Notes under the pieces: model-generated
Databases searched by the model: none
What the model was told of the DNA's origin: nothing
The model's input: the letters and a program-made list of their open reading frames with translations, nothing else
Assembly (NCBI GenBank): GCA_025925615.1
Contig: JAICLN010000201.1
Coordinates: 1-7,763, forward strand
DNA from: Actinomycetospora sp.
GTDB taxonomy: Bacteria > Actinomycetota > Actinomycetes > Mycobacteriales > Pseudonocardiaceae
Length of the DNA stretch: 7,763 nucleotides
Reading direction: 5' to 3'
Program-made: the position numbers and the translations under genes
Shown here: positions 3,838 through 7,763 of the stretch, piece by piece
Position numbering within the stretch: the first letter of the stretch is position 1
How the letters are laid out: each line of letters starts with the position of its first letter

Positions 3838-5319
3838 ATGGCCACACCCACGACCACCACCACCGGCGGCACCACCCGCGCTCTGGCCGGGGAGTTCGCC
3901 GCCTTCCTGCCCGAGGCGTCCGTCATCACCGACGAGGTCGGCCTGCGCAGCTACGAGTGCGACGGGCTGACCGGCTTCCGCCAGGTCCCCGCGGTCGTGG
4001 TGCTCCCGCGGGACGCGCAGGAGGTCGCCGCCTGCGTCCGGGTCTGCGCCCGGCACCGGGTGCCGTTCGTCGCGCGGGGCGCGGGCACGGGCCTCTCCGG
4101 CGGCGCGCTCCCGGTGGCCGACGGCGTGGTGATCTCGCTGCAGAAGCTGCGCCGCATCCTCGAGATCGACGTGGAGAACCGCCGGGCCGTCCTCGAGCCC
4201 GGGGTGTTCAACCTGGACATCTCACGGGCCGCCGCCCCGCACGGGCTCTACTACGCGCCGGACCCGTCGAGCCAGCAGGTCTGCACGATCGGCGGCAACG
4301 TCGCCGAGAACTCCGGCGGCGCGCACTGCCTCAAGTACGGGTTCACCACCAACCACGTCCTCGAGATGGAGGTCGTGCTGGCCGACGGCTCGCTCGTCAC
4401 CCTCGGCGGTCCGACCGGCGAGCAGGTCGGCCCCGATCTGCGCGGGGTCTTCCTCGGCTCCGAGGGCACGCTCGGCATCTGCACCAAGGTCACGGTGCGG
4501 CTGCTGGCGCGGGCGGAGTCCAAGCGCCTCGTCCTCGCCGACTTCCCGTCGGTACAGGCCGCGGGCGACACCGTCGGCGACATCGTGGACGCCTCGATCA
4601 TCCCGGCCGCCGTGGAGATGATGGACTCGCTGGCCATGGAGGCCGCGGAGGCCGCGGTCGGGGCCGGCTACACGGTCGAGGCCCCGGCGGCCCTGATCAT
4701 CGAGCTCGACGGCCCGGCCGACGAGTGCGACACCCAGTTCGACCAGCTCACGGAGATCTGCGAGCGCAACGGCGCCACGCGGATCCACGTCGCCGAGACC
4801 GCGGACGAGCAGGCGAAGGTCTGGAAGGGACGCAAGGCCGCCTTCGCGGCGGTCGGGCGCATCAGCCCCGACTACATCGTCCAGGACGGGGTGGTCCCCC
4901 GGACGCGGCTCTCGGAGGTGCTCGCCCGCATCGCCGAGATGGGCTCCGAGGTGGGTCTGCGCGTGGCCAACGTCTTCCACGCCGGGGACGGCAACCTCCA
5001 CCCACTGGTCCTCTATTCGGAGGCCGACGGCGAGCACGACCAGGCCGAGGAGCTCTCGAGCAGCATCGCCGAGCTGTGCGTCGAGCTCGGTGGCTCGCTC
5101 TCGGGCGAGCACGGCATCGGGGCGGACAAGGCCTGCTCGATGCCGGCGATGTTCTCCGAGGACGACCTCGACGTCATGAAGCGCGTCCGCTCGGGCTTCG
5201 ACGCCCACGGTCTGTGCAACCCCGGCAAGGTCCTCCCCACGCCACGGCTGTGCGGGGAGAAGCCGGGCAAGTACCAGGCCCACCCGCTGGAGGAGGCTGG
5301 AGTGATCGAGCGCCTGTGA
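3838..5319 (+). CDS. glcD: Glycolate oxidase FAD-binding subunit GlcD
   Basis: GlcD is the main flavin subunit of the GlcDEF complex, which oxidises glycolate to glyoxylate and passes electrons through iron-sulfur subunit GlcF to the respiratory chain. The 493 residues match the family length. The PCMH-type FAD domain spans about 47-225, with RGAGTGLSGGALP (80-92), DPSSQQVCTIGGNVAENSGG (142-161), KYGFT (166-170) and GSEGTLGI (207-214). The C-terminal FAD-linked oxidase domain has VFHAGDGNLHPL (379-390), the GEHGIG motif (423-428) and the closing NPGKV (461-465). Related D-lactate dehydrogenases share these motifs, but adjacent glcE and glcF favour glycolate. The ATG lies four bases after the phosphatase stop, with GAGGGAG about ten bases upstream. 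It overlaps glcE by four bases (GTGA). Confidence 0.93.
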   Translation: MATPTTTTTGGTTRALAGEFAAFLPEASVITDEVGLRSYECDGLTGFRQVPAVVVLPRDAQEVAACVRVCARHRVPFVARGAGTGLSGGALPVADGVVISLQKLRRILEIDVENRRAVLEPGVFNLDISRAAAPHGLYYAPDPSSQQVCTIGGNVAENSGGAHCLKYGFTTNHVLEMEVVLADGSLVTLGGPTGEQVGPDLRGVFLGSEGTLGICTKVTVRLLARAESKRLVLADFPSVQAAGDTVGDIVDASIIPAAVEMMDSLAMEAAEAAVGAGYTVEAPAALIIELDGPADECDTQFDQLTEICERNGATRIHVAETADEQAKVWKGRKAAFAAVGRISPDYIVQDGVVPRTRLSEVLARIAEMGSEVGLRVANVFHAGDGNLHPLVLYSEADGEHDQAEELSSSIAELCVELGGSLSGEHGIGADKACSMPAMFSEDDLDVMKRVRSGFDAHGLCNPGKVLPTPRLCGEKPGKYQAHPLEEAGVIERL

Positions 5320-6479
5320 CCACCTCGTCGGCCACCCCCACGGTGACGCCCGGGTCGCTGGACGACCTGCGCGACGCCGTCCTCCACCACACCGGGCCCC
5401 TGCTCGTCGCGGGCGCGGGCACCGCCTCCGACTGGGCCGGGGCGCCCGAGCCGGGCGCCACGGTCCTGTCCACCGCCGCCCTGACCGGCGTGATCAGCCA
5501 CAACCCCGGCGACATGACCGTCGCCGTCCGGGCGGGCACCCCGCTGGCCGCGCTCCAGGAGGTCGTCGGCGAGCACGGGCAGCGTGTCGCCTTCGACGCC
5601 GCCCGGGTCGCCCGCGGCGCCACCCTCGGCGGCCTGTTCGCCACCGGCGACTCCGGCCCGCTCGCCCTGACCTTCGGCTCCCTGCGCGACCTCGTCATCG
5701 GGGCGACGGTCGTCCTCGCCGACGGCACGGTCGCCCACAGTGGTGGTCACGTGATCAAGAACGTCGCGGGCTACGACCTGGCCAAGCTGCTGCACGGGGC
5801 CCAGGGCACCCTCGGCGTCGTCGCCGAGCTGATCCTGCGCCTGCACCCGACGCCCGTCGCGACCGCGACCGTCGCCCTTCCCACCCCGCTGGGCGACGCG
5901 GCGCGCCACGCCCACGCCGTGGCTGCGAGCCCCGTCGAGGCCTCGGCGGTCCAGTGGCTGCAGGACGGGGCGGCGGGGCGGTTGCTGGCTCGCCTCGAGG
6001 GCACCCGCGACGGCGTCGCCGGGCGGGTCACCCGGCTCCGCGAGACGCTCGGCGCCGGGGCGGACCTGCTCTCCGAGGCCGCCGCGGCCGCGGCCTGGGC
6101 CGCTCACGAAGCCGCCGTGGACGGCGGGGCCGACGACCGCGCCGTCCTGCGGATCGGGGTCACCCCGTCGCTGCTCACCGACCTCCTGACCGGGCTCGCC
6201 GACGCCACCGAGGTGACCGCGGCCCCCCTCACCGGGGTCGCGACGCTCTCGGTGCCCGCCACCACCGCCGCCGTCGAGGACGTGCACCGGCGGGTGGCCG
6301 ACCTGGGCGGCACCTCACTGCTCCGGCGCCGACCGGCCGGGCGCACCGACCTGCCCGCGCTCGGCCCGGCACCGACCTCTGCGGCCCTCCTGCGGGCCGT
6401 CGCCGCCTCGCTCGACCCCGACCAGCGCTTCGGCCGGGGGCGGCTCGCGCCCTGGCTGCCGACGGGAGTGACCGCATGA
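5316..6479 (+). CDS. glcE: Glycolate oxidase FAD-binding subunit GlcE
   Basis: GlcE is the second, smaller flavin-domain subunit of the glycolate oxidase complex. The 387-residue product has a PCMH-type FAD domain: HNPGDMTVAVRAGTPLAALQ (62-81), RGATLGGLFATGDSGPL (100-116), GSLRDLVIGATVVLADG (121-137) and the GlcE hallmark HVIKNVAGYDLAKLLHGAQG (145-164), then TLGVVAELILRLHP (165-178). The middle of the protein is Ala-rich and less conserved. The C-terminus LDPDQRFGRGRL (366-377) replaces the usual FDP...FNPGR ending. The GTG start overlaps the glcD stop and the TGA overlaps the glcF ATG, so translation of all three is probably coupled. A long plus-strand frame continues upstream across glcD in this reading frame, but that part is a shadow without family motifs. 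Confidence 0.92.
   Translation: MTTSSATPTVTPGSLDDLRDAVLHHTGPLLVAGAGTASDWAGAPEPGATVLSTAALTGVISHNPGDMTVAVRAGTPLAALQEVVGEHGQRVAFDAARVARGATLGGLFATGDSGPLALTFGSLRDLVIGATVVLADGTVAHSGGHVIKNVAGYDLAKLLHGAQGTLGVVAELILRLHPTPVATATVALPTPLGDAARHAHAVAASPVEASAVQWLQDGAAGRLLARLEGTRDGVAGRVTRLRETLGAGADLLSEAAAAAAWAAHEAAVDGGADDRAVLRIGVTPSLLTDLLTGLADATEVTAAPLTGVATLSVPATTAAVEDVHRRVADLGGTSLLRRRPAGRTDLPALGPAPTSAALLRAVAASLDPDQRFGRGRLAPWLPTGVTA
6464..6468 (+). promoter_or_regulatory. Ribosome binding site of glcF inside glcE
   Basis: GGGAG lies seven bases before the ATG at 6476, within the last codons of glcE. It supports this ATG, which overlaps the glcE stop as ATGA, as the glcF start. Confidence 0.6.
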
Positions 6480-7763
6480 CCCAGACCGGCCCCACCGAGG
6501 CGACCGGCCCCTCGCCCGACTTCTCCTCGCAGCGCGGCGAGCAGTCGGCGCCCGAGCGCGTCGACCAGTCCGGAGGTCACGCGGGCCAGGACGTGCTCGG
6601 CTCCTTCGGCTCGTTCGACGACCACCACCCGCCGGCCCAGGAGCTCCTGGACGACTGCGTGCACTGCGGGTTCTGCCTGCCGACCTGCCCGACCTACGCG
6701 CTCTGGGGCGAGGAGATGGACTCCCCGCGGGGGCGCATCTACCTCATGGAGATGGCGGAGAAGGGCGAGATCCCGCTCGAGGGCGCGTTCACGACGCACA
6801 TCGACCGCTGCCTGGGCTGCATGGCGTGCGTGACCGCCTGCCCGTCGGGCGTCCAGTACGACCGGCTGCTCGAGGCCACCCGCCCCCAGATCGAGCGCAA
6901 CGTGCCCCGCTCCCGCGCCGACCGGCTGTTCCGCGAGGCGATCTTCACGCTGTTCCCCTACCGGCGGCGGCTGCGGGCCGCGTCGCTCGGCGGGGCGCTC
7001 TACCAGAAGCTGCGGCCGAAGACCATGGACCGCCTGCTGGCCCGGCTGCCGCGCCGGCTCGAGCGGCTCGTGGCGATGGAGTCGCTGCTGCCCCCGGTGG
7101 ACGTCCGCGACGCCTTCGCCCGGACCCCCGTCCACACGCCGGCCGTGGGGCCCCGCCGCGGCCGCGTCGGGATGCTCACCGGCTGCGTGCAGGACGTCTT
7201 CTTCCACCAGGTCAACCTGGCGACGGTGCGCGTGCTCGCCGCCGAGGGCCACGACGTGGTGGCGCCGCGCGAGCAGGCCTGCTGCGGCGCCCTCGGGCTG
7301 CACGCCGGGCGCGAGCAGGAGTCGATCGAGCGGGCGAAGAAGCTCATCGCGGTGTTCGAGCGGGCCGAGGTCGACGTCGTCGCGGTCAACGTGGCCGGCT
7401 GCGGCTCCTCGATGAAGGAGTACGGGGAGCTCCTCGCCGACGACCCGGCCTGGGCCGACCGCGCGGCGCGCTTCGCCGCGAAGGTGCGCGACGTCTCCGA
7501 AGTGCTCGCGGACGCCCTCGAGAACTCTCGGGCGCCGCGCCACCGCATCGAGGCCAAGGTCGTCTACCACGACGCCTGCCACCTCGGTCACGCCCAGAAG
7601 ATCCGGGAGCAGCCGCGCGACGTGCTGCGCTCGATCCCGGGGGTGGAGCTCGCCGAGCTGCCCGAGGCGGAGATCTGCTGCGGTTCCGCGGGGATCTACA
7701 ACATGCTGCAGCCGGAGGCCGCGGGCGATCTCGGCCGCCGCAAGGCCGACAACATCCGGGGCA
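6476..7763 (+). CDS. glcF: Glycolate oxidase iron-sulfur subunit GlcF (3' end outside window)
   Basis: GlcF carries electrons from the flavin subunits to the membrane quinone pool. The 429 visible residues hold two ferredoxin-type 4Fe-4S motifs: CVHCGFCLPTCP (Cys61, 64, 67, 71) and CLGCMACVTACP (Cys112, 115, 118, 122). Two cysteine-rich CCG domains follow: TGCVQ (Cys237) with CCG at 269-271 and AGCGSS (Cys309); then the DACH motif (Cys368) with CCG at 401-403. After the last CCG the family usually has only a few dozen residues, so the gene should end shortly beyond the window. The first cluster is preceded by about 60 residues, longer than the roughly 20 of E. coli GlcF; residues 1-50 are polar low-complexity sequence. 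An internal GTG within that region could be an alternative start, but the ATGA overlap with glcE and the Shine-Dalgarno sequence favour 6476. Confidence 0.93.
   Translation, partial: MTQTGPTEATGPSPDFSSQRGEQSAPERVDQSGGHAGQDVLGSFGSFDDHHPPAQELLDDCVHCGFCLPTCPTYALWGEEMDSPRGRIYLMEMAEKGEIPLEGAFTTHIDRCLGCMACVTACPSGVQYDRLLEATRPQIERNVPRSRADRLFREAIFTLFPYRRRLRAASLGGALYQKLRPKTMDRLLARLPRRLERLVAMESLLPPVDVRDAFARTPVHTPAVGPRRGRVGMLTGCVQDVFFHQVNLATVRVLAAEGHDVVAPREQACCGALGLHAGREQESIERAKKLIAVFERAEVDVVAVNVAGCGSSMKEYGELLADDPAWADRAARFAAKVRDVSEVLADALENSRAPRHRIEAKVVYHDACHLGHAQKIREQPRDVLRSIPGVELAELPEAEICCGSAGIYNMLQPEAAGDLGRRKADNIRG

Noticed and set aside
4222..5283. Minus-strand frame opposite glcD
   Set aside because: It is antisense to a complete GlcD with all family motifs, and shows no recognisable domain.
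3957..5315. Long frame antecedent to glcE, overlapping glcD in another frame
   Set aside because: It is a shadow of glcD; conserved GlcE sequence begins only after the GTG at 5316.
6104..7591. Long minus-strand frame opposite glcE and glcF
   Set aside because: It lies antisense to well-supported iron-sulfur and flavin genes. Its His/Arg/Gly/Ala-rich translation is typical of antisense frames in GC-rich DNA.

Overview
The window is very GC-rich DNA with nearly every third codon position G or C and frequent GTG starts. Together with the gene families seen (a DUF397 protein, a zinc-ribbon L28, an actinobacterial-type Ung), this points to a high-GC actinobacterium. A Pseudonocardiales-like host is my guess from general appearance, not a demonstrated assignment. 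It looks like ordinary chromosome: I see no transposase, integrase, phage gene, CRISPR array, tRNA or rRNA.

Left part (1-1604): the 5' end of recG (minus strand, cut by the window edge) is divergent from rpmB (plus strand, ribosomal protein L28). The gap between them holds ten closely spaced G-tracts in a pentamer-like tandem repeat, a strong G-quadruplex candidate. rpmB ends at two stacked hairpins, facing a small convergent DUF397 gene. Divergent from DUF397 is an unrecognised, Arg/Pro/Ala-rich 154-residue protein, which converges on ung. recG, rpmB and ung are often near each other in actinobacteria; here they are on mixed strands with small accessory genes between them.

Middle part (1595-3093): ung (uracil-DNA glycosylase) lies on the minus strand. 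Upstream of it, on the same strand, is a small secreted protein with a clear signal peptide. A short divergent control region follows, with an 18-20 bp dyad, TACGAT -10-like elements facing each way, and a possible leaderless 32-codon ORF overlapping the start of the next gene.

Right part (3090-7763): a tight plus-strand operon encodes a HAD phosphatase resembling phosphoglycolate phosphatase, then GlcD, GlcE and GlcF (GlcF runs off the right edge). Gene junctions are 4 bp, GTGA overlap and ATGA overlap, so translation is probably coupled. The likely joint role is 2-phosphoglycolate to glycolate (HAD enzyme), then glycolate to glyoxylate by the flavin/iron-sulfur glycolate oxidase complex. 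The GlcDEF part is well supported by motifs; the substrate of the HAD enzyme is inferred from context. I did not find a clearly novel system. The best leads are the G-tract array between recG and rpmB, the phosphatase-glcDEF coupling, and the divergent control region at 2853-2994.
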